DNA of 64,000 bases from Vicinamibacteria bacterium (GTDB lineage: Bacteria; Acidobacteriota; Vicinamibacteria; Fen-336), in NCBI GenBank assembly GCA_025994075.1, contig JAMQGV010000017.1:62001-126000 (forward strand), given 5' to 3'. Under the pieces are notes generated by a model. The model was not told the origin of the DNA, did not search any database, and saw nothing but the letters and a program-made list of their open reading frames with translations. How positions within the stretch are numbered: the stretch's first letter is position 1; each line of letters opens with the position of its first letter. A program made the translations under genes and the position numbers. Shown in pieces: positions 53,217 through 62,300 of the stretch.

Positions 53217-54391
53217 CGGATCGGCTGCGGGTCTGCCTCTACGCCACCGACCTGCAGGCCAACACGTACGCGCTCGCCCATCACCTCTCGACCCGCGACG
53301 ACGTGGAGGCGCTGGTCGTCTGCGAGCGGGAGGTGCCGCCGGCCGAGCCGGTGCGCGAGTGGGTGCCGATCCGGTGCCCGATCGTGTCGGCAGCGGACCC
53401 CGACGCGGAGCGCCGGCTGCGCCAGCTCGCGCCGCAGGTGACGATCGTCGACAACCACTTCCCCGCCCGCGCCTGGTCCCCGGCGCTGGCGACGACGTGG
53501 CACGGCTTCGGCTGGAAGGGCCCGCAGGACCGCCGCGAGTTCGCGCAGATCCATCGCGCCATCCGGCGGCTGACCGGGTGCGGCGGCGATCGCCCGAACC
53601 CGCGCTTCCGCTGGCTGTGCGCCGGCCCCACCGACGCCCGCGTGCGCGCCGAAGTGTCGGGCTTCGCCGCGGAGAACCTGCGGGTCACCGGCCAGCCGTA
53701 CCTCGACCTGATCGTCGACACCCGCGTCCCGCGCGACGAGCTGCGGCGGCACTACCCGCCGCGCCTGCGCGATCGCAAGCTCGCGTTGCTGGCCTTCACC
53801 TGGCAGTACGGGCGCGTGTTCGCGCACTGGGGCGACGACATCGAGGTCTTTCGCCACCTGTTCGCGGCCGCAGAACGGCTCGGCTGCGGGCTGATCCTTC
53901 GCCTGCACGACCGCCGCCGCTTCGACGCCCCCTACGTCGCGGCGCTGGAACGACTGGCGGCCGCCCACGGGGTACTGGTCAAGTTCAAGGACGAGCACCC
54001 CGACAACCTGCTCGACATCCTGGCGTCCGACGTGGTCGTCAGCAACTACTCGTCGCTGCTCACCTTCTTCTACGCGACGGGTCGCCCGTCGATCCACGTC
54101 CACCCCGTCGCCGCCGACGCGCCCGCGGTCTGGCGCGAGTGGCGCGGAGGCCGGGTGCGCGAGCAGCGGGCAACGGACCCGGCCCGCCGCTGGCGGATGC
54201 CGCTCTCGGAACATGGCGGCCTCGTGGCGCACTCCCCGGACGAGCTGATCGTGGCGCTGACCCGATCCCTGGCGGAGCCGGACTGCTGTCGTGAACGCTC
54301 GGCGGACTTCTGCCGCCGCCACCTCGCGCCGCTCGACGGCCAATCCTGCGCCCGCGTCGCCGCCGAAGTGGCGGCTCTCGCCACAGCCTAG
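53213..54391 (+). CDS. CDP-glycerol glycerophosphotransferase-like (TagF/GT-B) protein
   Basis: 392 aa GT-B-like fold. The C-terminal half reads DEHPDNLLDILASDVVVSNYSSLLTFFYATGRPSIHVHP, close to the pattern of CDP-glycerol:poly(glycerophosphate) glycerophosphotransferases and related capsule enzymes. The first half has TTWHGFGWKGP and VRVTGQPYLD-like segments. It would transfer a nucleotide-activated polyol phosphate onto a polymer. A more distant relation to UDP-GlcNAc 2-epimerase folds is possible. Coupled to the nucleotidyltransferase by GTGA. Confidence 0.6.
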   Translation: MTDRLRVCLYATDLQANTYALAHHLSTRDDVEALVVCEREVPPAEPVREWVPIRCPIVSAADPDAERRLRQLAPQVTIVDNHFPARAWSPALATTWHGFGWKGPQDRREFAQIHRAIRRLTGCGGDRPNPRFRWLCAGPTDARVRAEVSGFAAENLRVTGQPYLDLIVDTRVPRDELRRHYPPRLRDRKLALLAFTWQYGRVFAHWGDDIEVFRHLFAAAERLGCGLILRLHDRRRFDAPYVAALERLAAAHGVLVKFKDEHPDNLLDILASDVVVSNYSSLLTFFYATGRPSIHVHPVAADAPAVWREWRGGRVREQRATDPARRWRMPLSEHGGLVAHSPDELIVALTRSLAEPDCCRERSADFCRRHLAPLDGQSCARVAAEVAALATA

Positions 54392-54422
54392 GCAACCTTT
54401 GCGGCCGAGCCGGCAGCGTCTT

Positions 54423-54438
54423 CGGCACGCCTCTTGCG
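54423..54438 (+). promoter_or_regulatory. Strong sigma-54-type promoter
   Basis: CGGCACG-CCTC-TTGCG with GG and GC exactly ten bases apart; GGCACG and TTGC match the RpoN consensus fully. Transcription would start near 54,449, giving a 35-base leader with GAGGAG before GTG 54,484. The leader region also holds a GGAGGGG/CCCCTCC inverted pair that could fold. Confidence 0.6.
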
Positions 54439-54483
54439 GAGGGGAGCCTCCCGGAACCCCTCCGGCGCAACACTGAGGAGCAC

Positions 54484-55572
54484 GTGGCACGGCCTCCGGG
54501 GACACCTCGGCTCACCTCGCCGCAGCAACGGACCCGGCTGCCGCCCGCCGCCGCGGTCGTCCGGCCCCGCCCCACCTGCCGACGTGCGCCCGGCCTGTGG
54601 CTCGACCGCAACGAGTGCACGCGCCCGGCCTCGAACAGGGTGCGCGAAGCGGTCGCCGAGTTCGTGGCGGGTGGCGGGTTCAACTGGTACGCCGACCCCG
54701 AGGCGCGGGCCCTGCGCCGGCGCCTCGCCCGCTACACGGGGCGATCCGCCGGCGAGATCCAGGTCTTCAACGGCTCCGACGCGGCCCTCGAGCACCTGGT
54801 GCGCGCCTTCGTGAAGGCTGGCGACCACGTGCTGCTCAGCGCGCCCTGCTACGACCAAGTGCGCGTGCTCGGCGAGGCGCTGGGCGCGCGCGTGGAGCTC
54901 TCGGTCGCGGGCGACCCGTTTCGCGCGGACGTGGGGCGCCTCGTCCGCCGCCTGGAGCCGCGGACCCGGATCGTCTACTTGTGCAACCCCAACAACCCCA
55001 CGGGGCGCACCTACTCCTTGCGCGGTCTCGCGCGGCTGGCGCGGGCGATCCCGGCCGGGCTGCTGGTCGTCGACGAGGCCTACTTCGAGTTCATGGGCCG
55101 CACCGCGGCGAGCCTGCTCGACGCCCACCCCAACCTGGTCGTGACCCGCTCGTTCTCGAAGGCGTTCGGCCTGGCCGGGCTCAGGATCGGCTACCTGCTG
55201 GCGCGGCGCCCGGTGATGCGCGTCGTCGAGCGCATCCGCAACGGCAAGGACGTCGGCGCCGTCGCCCAGGTCGCGGCGGCCGCCGCCCTCGACGACCTCG
55301 GCGCGATGCGGGCCCACGTGCGCGACGTCGCCGCCGCGCGCCGTCGCCTCGTGCGCGCGCTCCGCGCGGGCGGCCACACGGTCGTCGAGGCGCCGGCCAA
55401 CTTCGTGCTGCTGCGCACGGCCGACCCCGCGGGCCTCGTGCGGCGGCTGCTCCGGCGCGGCGTCAGCGTGCGCGACCAGAGCGCGATGCCGGGACTCGGC
55501 CCCTGGGTGCGGGTGACGGTCGGATCGCACGACGAGTGCGCGCGCTTCCTGGCGGCGCTGGAGTCGGCGTGA
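54484..55572 (+). CDS. HisC-like PLP-dependent aminotransferase
   Basis: 362 aa, fold-type I class II aminotransferase. Visible motifs: NECTRPASNRVREAV at the start, NGSDAALEHLVRAF, CNPNNPTGRTY, DEAYFEF, and SFSKAFGLAGLRIGYL with the PLP-binding Lys. These are shared by histidinol-phosphate aminotransferases and CobD-type threonine-phosphate decarboxylases. The partner downstream is a nucleotidyltransferase, overlapping by GTGA, so the amino product is probably used for activation rather than for histidine. GTG start with GAGGAG upstream. Confidence 0.82.
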   Translation: MARPPGTPRLTSPQQRTRLPPAAAVVRPRPTCRRAPGLWLDRNECTRPASNRVREAVAEFVAGGGFNWYADPEARALRRRLARYTGRSAGEIQVFNGSDAALEHLVRAFVKAGDHVLLSAPCYDQVRVLGEALGARVELSVAGDPFRADVGRLVRRLEPRTRIVYLCNPNNPTGRTYSLRGLARLARAIPAGLLVVDEAYFEFMGRTAASLLDAHPNLVVTRSFSKAFGLAGLRIGYLLARRPVMRVVERIRNGKDVGAVAQVAAAAALDDLGAMRAHVRDVAAARRRLVRALRAGGHTVVEAPANFVLLRTADPAGLVRRLLRRGVSVRDQSAMPGLGPWVRVTVGSHDECARFLAALESA

Positions 55573-56312
55573 CCCCCGAGCAGGCCGTGATCCTCGCCGC
55601 CGGCAACGGCCAGCGGCTGTGCTCGTGCGGGTCGCCCAAGCCGCTCGTCGAGGTCGCCGGGCGCGCGCTGCTCGACCACGTGCTGGCCCTGCTGGCGGCC
55701 GCCGGCGTGGGTCGCGTGGTGGTGGTCACGGGCCACGACGCGGAGCGCCTGCGCGCCCATCGCTTCGCGGAAGCGCCCGCCGTCGAGTTCGTCCACAACC
55801 CGCGGTACGACGAACCCAACGGGCTGTCGCTGCTGTGTGCCGAGCCGCGGGTGCGGCCGCCGTTCCTGCTGCTGATGGCCGATCACCTGTTCGGGCCCGA
55901 GCTGCTGCAGCGCCTGCTGCAGGCCGGCGACCCCGGGCTCGGCGGCTGGCTCGCGGTCGACCGCCACGTGGAGTCGGTGTTCGACAAGGACGACGCGACC
56001 CGCGTCGCCACCGCGGCTGGCCGGGTGCGCGCGATCGGCAAGGGCCTCGAGCCGTTCGACGCGATCGACACCGGCGTGTTCACGCTCGGCGCCGGCGCGT
56101 TCGACGCGATGCGCGCGAGCCTCGCGGGCGGCGACGCTTCGCTGTCGGGGGCCATCCGCTCGCTGTGCGAGCAGGGACGCATGGGCGCCGTGGACGTGGG
56201 CGACGCCTGCTGGATCGACGTCGACACGCCGGCGGCGTTGCGCGAGGCGGGCCGGCTGGCGGCCGCGGGGCGCGTCGGCGCCGGCACCCTGGTCGGGGCC
56301 GGCGGGCCGTGA
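55569..56312 (+). CDS. Inositol-phosphate/phosphocholine-type cytidylyltransferase-like protein
   Basis: 247 aa NTP transferase. VILAAGNGQRL and SPKPLVEVAGRALLDHVL give the fold. Three segments resemble inositol-1-phosphate cytidylyltransferase (IPCT): FLLLMADHLFG, then DDATRV-GRVRAIGKGLEPFDAIDTGVFTL (with a gap), and WIDVDTPAAL. LicC-type phosphocholine cytidylyltransferases share part of this pattern. It would give a CDP-activated alcohol, which a CDP-alcohol phosphotransferase such as the one at 58,703 could use. GTGA overlaps on both sides. Confidence 0.7.
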   Translation: MTPEQAVILAAGNGQRLCSCGSPKPLVEVAGRALLDHVLALLAAAGVGRVVVVTGHDAERLRAHRFAEAPAVEFVHNPRYDEPNGLSLLCAEPRVRPPFLLLMADHLFGPELLQRLLQAGDPGLGGWLAVDRHVESVFDKDDATRVATAAGRVRAIGKGLEPFDAIDTGVFTLGAGAFDAMRASLAGGDASLSGAIRSLCEQGRMGAVDVGDACWIDVDTPAALREAGRLAAAGRVGAGTLVGAGGP

Positions 56313-58732
56313 GCGTCGTCGCCGCGCTCGCTCTCGCGGGCAGCGCCCTGGCAACGCTCGCCAACCCGCCCGCCGCGTCGTTGTCCGGGCGCGTTCTGGC
56401 CGGTGGCGAACCGGCCCCGGGGGTGACGATCGTGGTGACGCGGGACGGCCAGGTGCTCGCCGAGACCACGACCGACGGCGAAGGACGCTACCGGCTGGAG
56501 AACCTCGCGCCGGGCACGGCGCGGGTGAGCGCGCGCATCGACGGCTTCGCCCCAGCCGAGCGAAGCGTGGAACTGCGCGCCGGCGAGCGGAGCGAAGTCG
56601 ACCTGGCGCTGGAGGTCGGAGGCCGCGCCGAGTACGTCGAGGTGAGCCCGGTGCCGCGCGCCGCGGAGAACACGGCTTCGCCGGTCGAGACGCTCGACGG
56701 CCTGCTGCTCGAGCGGGTGCCGGCCGGCGGCACCAGCGTCGACGACGCGCTGACCGCGATGCCGGGCGTGCTGCGGGTCGACGCGGGCCTCGGCCTGCGC
56801 GGCGGCCGGCCCCAGCAGACGGGGATGCAACTCGGCTCGATGAGCCTCACCGACCCCGGCACGGGCGAGTCGCGGGTGCGGATGCCGGTCGACGCGGTGG
56901 CGGGCGTCGAGGTGCTGGCGAGCCCGACGGCCGCCGAGTTCGGCCGCTTCGGCGCGGGCCTCGTGCTGCTCCACCCGCGCACCGGCGGCGAGCGCTGGAG
57001 CTTCGCCCTCAACAACCTGGAGCCGGCGCTGCGGACCCGGCGCGGGAACCCGCTCGAGATCCTGGGCATCCGCTCCTTCGCGCCGCGCCTCGCGCTGCGC
57101 GGCCCGCTGCAGCGCGGGCGGCTCTACCTCGCGCAGAGCGTCCAGTACCGCTACACGGTCGCTGACGTGCGCAGCCGCCCGGAGGACGAGTTGCGCAAGC
57201 AGGAGTTCGTGTCGTCCGTGACGCGACTCGACCTGCGCTCGGGGCCGCGCCACCACACGGGGCTGCTGCTGAGCGCCTTCCCGGAGATGCGCACCCAGAC
57301 CAACCTCTCGACCTTCCAGCCACCGGCCACGACCTGGGACCAGCGCGCGGGCGTCTACAACGTCTCGCTGACCCACGACGCGGTGGTCGGCTCTTCGGCG
57401 GTGCTGTCGACAGGCTTCCACGTCGGCCGCCAGACGCTGCGCCTGGGCCCGCCCGCGCGCGGCACGCTCGCGCTGCACCCGCTGGAGAACGGCGGGCGCT
57501 GGTTCAACAGCCAGCGCCGCGAGTCGACCAGCGTGCAGCTCGTGCCGTCGCTGTCGCTGCTGCGGCGCGGGCCGTGGGGCGAACACGACCTGCGGCTGGG
57601 CCTCGACCTGTTCCACGTCGACTTCGCGGGCGAGAGCACGAGCGACCCGATCGAGCTGCGCCGGCTCGACGGCAGCCTCGCCCGCCGCATCGGGTTCGGA
57701 CCGAGGGCGTCCTTCGCGCTCGCCAGCACCGACGTCGCGCTGTTCGCCCGCGACCGCTGGCGGCCGCGGCCGGACCTGGCGATCGAGCTGGCGCTGCGCC
57801 TCGACCGCGACGGGGTGCTGGGTGACGCGGTGCTGGCGCCGCGCATGGGCGCCGTGTTCTTCTCGCGCGATGGGCGCTGGCGGCTGGCCGCCAGCGCGGG
57901 CGTGTTCACCGAGCGCACGCCGTCGCTGGTCGGCGTGTTCGAGTCGCTCGAGGCGCGCCGCGAGCAGCGTTTCGCCGCCGACGGCCGCACGCTGGTCTCG
58001 GACCACCTGTACCGGCCCCAGGCCGCTGCCGACCTCGGCACCGCGCGCTGCACGGCCGTCACCGCGCGCGCCACCTGGCAGGTGGCCAGCCACCTCGAGC
58101 TGAGCGCGGGCGGCCTGCTGCGTCGCGGCCGGCGCGAGCTGGTGGTCGACCCGGTGACCGCCGGGGGCGACGCCAGGCTGCTGCTGCGCGGGGACGGCCG
58201 CTCGCGCTACCGAGAACTCGAGCTCTCCGCGCGGCTGACGCCGCGGCCCGGCACGGAGCTCGCCGCCTCCTGGATCGCGTCCCGCTCCGAGGCCGACCTC
58301 AACGCCTTCGCCGCGCTCTTCGGAACCGCGCGCCCGCCGCTGATCCAGCCCGTGGCGTGGGGACTGGCCGACTTCGACGTGCCGCAGCGGCTGCTGCTGC
58401 GACTCAGCTCGGCGATCGGCGAGGACTGGGCGCTGACGTCGGTGTTCGACGCCCAGCGCGGCACGCCGTGGACGGCGCTCACGCCCGACGGCGACGTCGC
58501 CGGAGCGCGCAACCGCGCCGGCCGCTTTCCGACGGCGACGGTGCTCGACGTGTCCGTCGAGCGCCGGGTGCGCGTCAGGAAGTGGCAGCCGTGGGTCGGG
58601 CTCGGCGTCGCCCACCTGCTCGGCACCTTCGTTCCGCGCGACGTCCAGGCCTTCGTCGAGGCGCCCGGCTTCGGCGGCTTCTTCGACCCCGCGCCGCGCC
58701 GGCTACGCTTCTTCGTGAGGCTCGCGCGATGA
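56309..58732 (+). CDS. TonB-dependent receptor-like protein with carboxypeptidase-regulatory domain
   Basis: 807 aa. A short signal-like N-terminus is followed by a carboxypeptidase-regulatory-like domain (LSGRVLAGGEPAPGVTIVVTRDGQ, DGEGRYRLENLAPGTARV), a plug domain (VDDALTAMPGVLRV, PVDAVAGVEVLASPTAAEFGRFGAG) and a long beta-barrel. This is the SusC/OAR-like type common in Acidobacteriota. It is translationally coupled to the nucleotidyltransferase (GTGA), which is unusual for an outer-membrane receptor. The last 30 bases overlap the convergent CDP-alcohol phosphotransferase gene. Confidence 0.82.
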   Translation: MSVVAALALAGSALATLANPPAASLSGRVLAGGEPAPGVTIVVTRDGQVLAETTTDGEGRYRLENLAPGTARVSARIDGFAPAERSVELRAGERSEVDLALEVGGRAEYVEVSPVPRAAENTASPVETLDGLLLERVPAGGTSVDDALTAMPGVLRVDAGLGLRGGRPQQTGMQLGSMSLTDPGTGESRVRMPVDAVAGVEVLASPTAAEFGRFGAGLVLLHPRTGGERWSFALNNLEPALRTRRGNPLEILGIRSFAPRLALRGPLQRGRLYLAQSVQYRYTVADVRSRPEDELRKQEFVSSVTRLDLRSGPRHHTGLLLSAFPEMRTQTNLSTFQPPATTWDQRAGVYNVSLTHDAVVGSSAVLSTGFHVGRQTLRLGPPARGTLALHPLENGGRWFNSQRRESTSVQLVPSLSLLRRGPWGEHDLRLGLDLFHVDFAGESTSDPIELRRLDGSLARRIGFGPRASFALASTDVALFARDRWRPRPDLAIELALRLDRDGVLGDAVLAPRMGAVFFSRDGRWRLAASAGVFTERTPSLVGVFESLEARREQRFAADGRTLVSDHLYRPQAAADLGTARCTAVTARATWQVASHLELSAGGLLRRGRRELVVDPVTAGGDARLLLRGDGRSRYRELELSARLTPRPGTELAASWIASRSEADLNAFAALFGTARPPLIQPVAWGLADFDVPQRLLLRLSSAIGEDWALTSVFDAQRGTPWTALTPDGDVAGARNRAGRFPTATVLDVSVERRVRVRKWQPWVGLGVAHLLGTFVPRDVQAFVEAPGFGGFFDPAPRRLRFFVRLAR

Positions 58733-59335
58733 CGGCGCGAGCGGGCTGCGGTAGCGCACCGCGTACTCGCGCAGGTAACGCCAGCCGGCGACCCACTGCA
58801 GGCCGATCCCGACGTGAATCCCCAGAAGGCCCAGGACATGAACGCCCGCGGTGAGCTGCGCCGACGCGAAGGGCCGGATCAGGTCGAGGCCGAGCACCAG
58901 CATCGCGTAGTAGTTGACGTTGCCGGCGACCTTGCCGAGCAGGCTGCTGGGGATCGCGAAGCCCTGCTGCGCCGCGCTCAGCCGCAGGCCGACGACGGTC
59001 AGGTCGCGCACTCCCCAGGCGAACAGCAGGTACAGCGGCCACAGCCCGGAGTGCACGCCGGCGCCGAGGCAGAACAGCGTGTAGAGCATGTCGGCCATCA
59101 GGTCGAGCACGGCTCCGAGCGGCGTCACCTCGCCGCGGCGGCGGGCCAGCCAGCCGTCGACGTAGTCGGTGAGGGCGGCAGGCACGGCGATCGCGAAGGC
59201 CCAGACGATCTCGCCTGCGAGATAGAAGCCCGCGGCGACGACGATGCCGGCGACCCGCGCCAGCGACACCAGGTTCGGCAGCCGGCGCAGGTCGGACCAG
59301 AAGTCGGCGGTGCGGGGGGCGGTGTCGCGGCTCAT
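58703..59335 (-). CDS. CDP-alcohol phosphatidyltransferase family membrane enzyme
   Basis: 210 aa with about six membrane helices. The catalytic signature is complete: D-YVDG-WLAR, eight residues, G-AVL-D-LMA-D. The enzyme joins a CDP-activated alcohol to another alcohol, giving phospholipids or soluble phosphodiesters such as di-inositol phosphate. The acceptor is not known. It converges on the TonB receptor gene. TGCTAGCCT 20 bases upstream is a possible extended -10. Confidence 0.88.
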   Translation of the reverse strand: MSRDTAPRTADFWSDLRRLPNLVSLARVAGIVVAAGFYLAGEIVWAFAIAVPAALTDYVDGWLARRRGEVTPLGAVLDLMADMLYTLFCLGAGVHSGLWPLYLLFAWGVRDLTVVGLRLSAAQQGFAIPSSLLGKVAGNVNYYAMLVLGLDLIRPFASAQLTAGVHVLGLLGIHVGIGLQWVAGWRYLREYAVRYRSPLAPSSREPHEEA

Positions 59336-59380
59336 CGGCGCAGGGCCGGCAGGCTAGCACGCGACGCGGCGGCGAGCTGT

Positions 59381-62300
59381 TACGTCGGCATCGACGCCGG
59401 GGCGGAGACGCTGAAGGTCGTGCTGCTCGAGCGCGAGGGCGAACGCCTCGCGTGGCGGCACCGCGCGCTGCTGGAGCACGCCAAGGAGCCGGGGCGGCGG
59501 CTGGCGGACGCGCTCGCGGCGTGGGGCGTCGATGACGCCGCGGAGCTCGCCTGTGGGCGGCTGTCGCGGGCGCTGGGCCGGCCGCGGGTGCCGGAAGGCG
59601 AGGCCCGCGCGGCGGGCTTCCGCTTCCTCGCGGGCGACGCGCCGGCGACGCTGGTGTCGATCGGCTCGCACGGCGTGCAGGCGCTGGAGCTGCGCGCGGG
59701 CGGCCGCGCCGTGCCGCGCGAGAGCCCGCGCTGCTCGCAGGGCACCGGCAACTTCCTGCGCCAGCTCGTCGCCCGCTTCGGTCTCGACGTCGAGGAAGCC
59801 GACGCGCTGGCGGCGAACGCGCCGGACGCGGCGGCGCTGTCCGGGCGCTGCCCCGTGATCCTGAAGACCGACATGACCCACCTCGCCAACGCGGGCCACG
59901 ACCGCGCGCGGGTGCTGGCCGGCCTGTTCGACGCCGTGGCCGAGAGCGCCGAGGCGCTGGTGCGGCCGCGGGTGTGCCCGCCGCGGGTCGCGTTGTGCGG
60001 CGGCGTCGCGCGCTCGCGGCGGGTGCGCGCCCACTTCGCCGCGTTCCTCGCGCGCCACGGCCTGCAGGCGCTCGAGCTCGATGCCGCCGACGCGCCGTTC
60101 CTCGAGGCGCTCGGCTGCGCGCTGCTGGCCGCGCGTGCGGACGGGCCGGGCCGGCGCGCGGTCGACACGGCGCCGCCTCGCCTCGACCCGCTGCCGCCGC
60201 TCGCGGATGCGCTGGCGCGGGTGCGGCGGCTGCCCGCGCCGTCGCTGCCGGCCCCCGCACAGCGCCCGCGCGCGCGGGTCGTACTCGGGCTCGACGTCGG
60301 GTCGACGGGCACCAAGGCGGCGGCGGTCGACGCCGCCGACGGCGCACTGCTGTGGCACGCCTACACCGCCACCGCGGGCGACCCGGTCGGCGCGGCCCAG
60401 CGCCTGGTCGGCGAGTTCCTCGCCGACCCGTGGGGCGCGGCCCCGGTCGCCGCGGTGGGCGCCACCGGCAGCGGGCGCGAGGTGGTCGGGCCGCTGCTCT
60501 CGGCCTGCTTCGGCCCGGACTCCGTGCTGGTGCTCAACGAGATCGCCGCCCACGCGGCCGGCGCGCTGCGGCTCGAGCCGCGGGTCGACACCATCTTCGA
60601 GATCGGCGGCCAGGACGCCAAGTACGTGCGGCTCGAGGACGGCCGCGTCGTCGAGTCGGCGATGAACGAGGCGTGCAGCGCGGGCACCGGCTCGTTCATC
60701 GAGGAGCAGGGCCGGCTGTTCACCGGCGTCGCCCACGTCTCCGAGCTGGGGCCGATCGCGCTGGCGGCCCCGCACGGCGTCTCGCTCGGCCAGCACTGCT
60801 CGGTGTTCATGGCCGAGATCCTCGACGAGGCGGCCGCCAGCGGCGCGCCGCGCGAGGCGATCGTCGCCGGCCTCTACGACTCGGTCGTGCAGAACTACCT
60901 GAACCGGGTCAAGGGCCAGCGCCCCGTCGGCGCCGTCGTGTTCTGCCAGGGCATGCCGTTCGCCTCCGACGCGCTGGCCGCGGCCGTCGCGCGCAACACG
61001 GGGGGCGAGGTCGTGGTGCCGCCGCACCCCGGCGCGATGGGCGCCTTCGGCATCGCGCTGCTGACCCTGCGGGAGCGGCCGCAGCTCGTCGCGTCGGGGC
61101 CCGCGCTCGGGCTCGGGCGATTCCTCGAGGCGCGCGTCGCCGGCCGCTCCGAGTTCCAGTGCGAGTCGAGCGCGGGCTGCGGCGGCAGCGGCCAGCGCTG
61201 CCGCATCGAGCGGCTGGAGACGCAGGTGAACGGCACCCGCCAGCGCCTCGTGTGGGGCGGGGCCTGCGCCCTGCACGAGCGCGGCAGCGGCCGCGTCCGG
61301 CTGCCCGACGACGCGCCCGACGGCTTCCGCGAGCGCGAGCTGCTGGTGGAGAGCGTGCTGGCCGGGCTCGAAGCGCCGCGCGACACGCGCCGGGTCGCGA
61401 TGGCGGACGAGTTCGCGCTGCGCGGCCTGCTGCCCTTCTTCGCCACCTTCTTCGCCGAGCTGGGACTGGACGTGGAGGTCGCCCGCGGCGCGCGGCCCGC
61501 GCTGCGTCGCGGCGTGGAGGAGGCGACGGTGCCGTTCTGCGCGCCGATGCAGCTCTACCACGGGCTGGTCGGCGAGCTGGCCGAGCGGCGCCCGGACTTC
61601 CTGTTCCTGCCGATGCTGGTGGAGATGCCGCCGGCGCGGGACGAGACCCGCTCCGTGTCGTGCCCGATCGTCACCGGGAGCGCGGACATCCTGCGCACCA
61701 GCCTGGACGCCCGCCACGACGGCAGCGGGCCGGCGGTGCTCTCGCCGGTGCTGGTGATGGCCGTGGACGGCCTGCGCGCCGCCGGCGTCCGCCGCGAGCT
61801 GCGCGCTCTGACCCGGGGGCTCGGCCTGCCGGCGCGCCGGGCCGACGCGGCGCTGGCGCGGGCGATCGCCGTCCAGGAGCGCTTCGAGCGCGACTGCCGC
61901 GCGATCGGCGAACGCGTGCTCGCCTACGCCGCGCGGCACGAGCTGCCGGCCATCGTGGTCCTGGGTCGCGCGTACACGATCCACAACCGCGCGCTCGACG
62001 CCCACGTGCCCGCGATCCTGCGCGAGCAGGGAGCGCTGGCCGTGCCCGCCGACTGCTACCCGACCCGCGACGACGCGCCGGTCCTGCGCAGCGTGTTCTG
62101 GAGCTCGGGGCAGCGGCTGCTGCGCGCGGCCCGCGACGTGCGCCATGCCAGCGACCAGTACGGGCTGTGGTGCTCCAACTACGCCTGCGGCCCGGACAGC
62201 TTCCTGCTCCACCTGTTCGCCGACCTGATGCGCGGCAAGCCGTGGGCCGTGATCGAGACCGACGGCCACGCGGGCGACGCGGGGACCCGGACCCGGGTCG

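Noticed and set aside
58814-59350. In-frame upstream extension of the giant activase
   Set aside because: It is antisense to the CDP-alcohol phosphotransferase gene and has shadow-like composition; no conserved residues.
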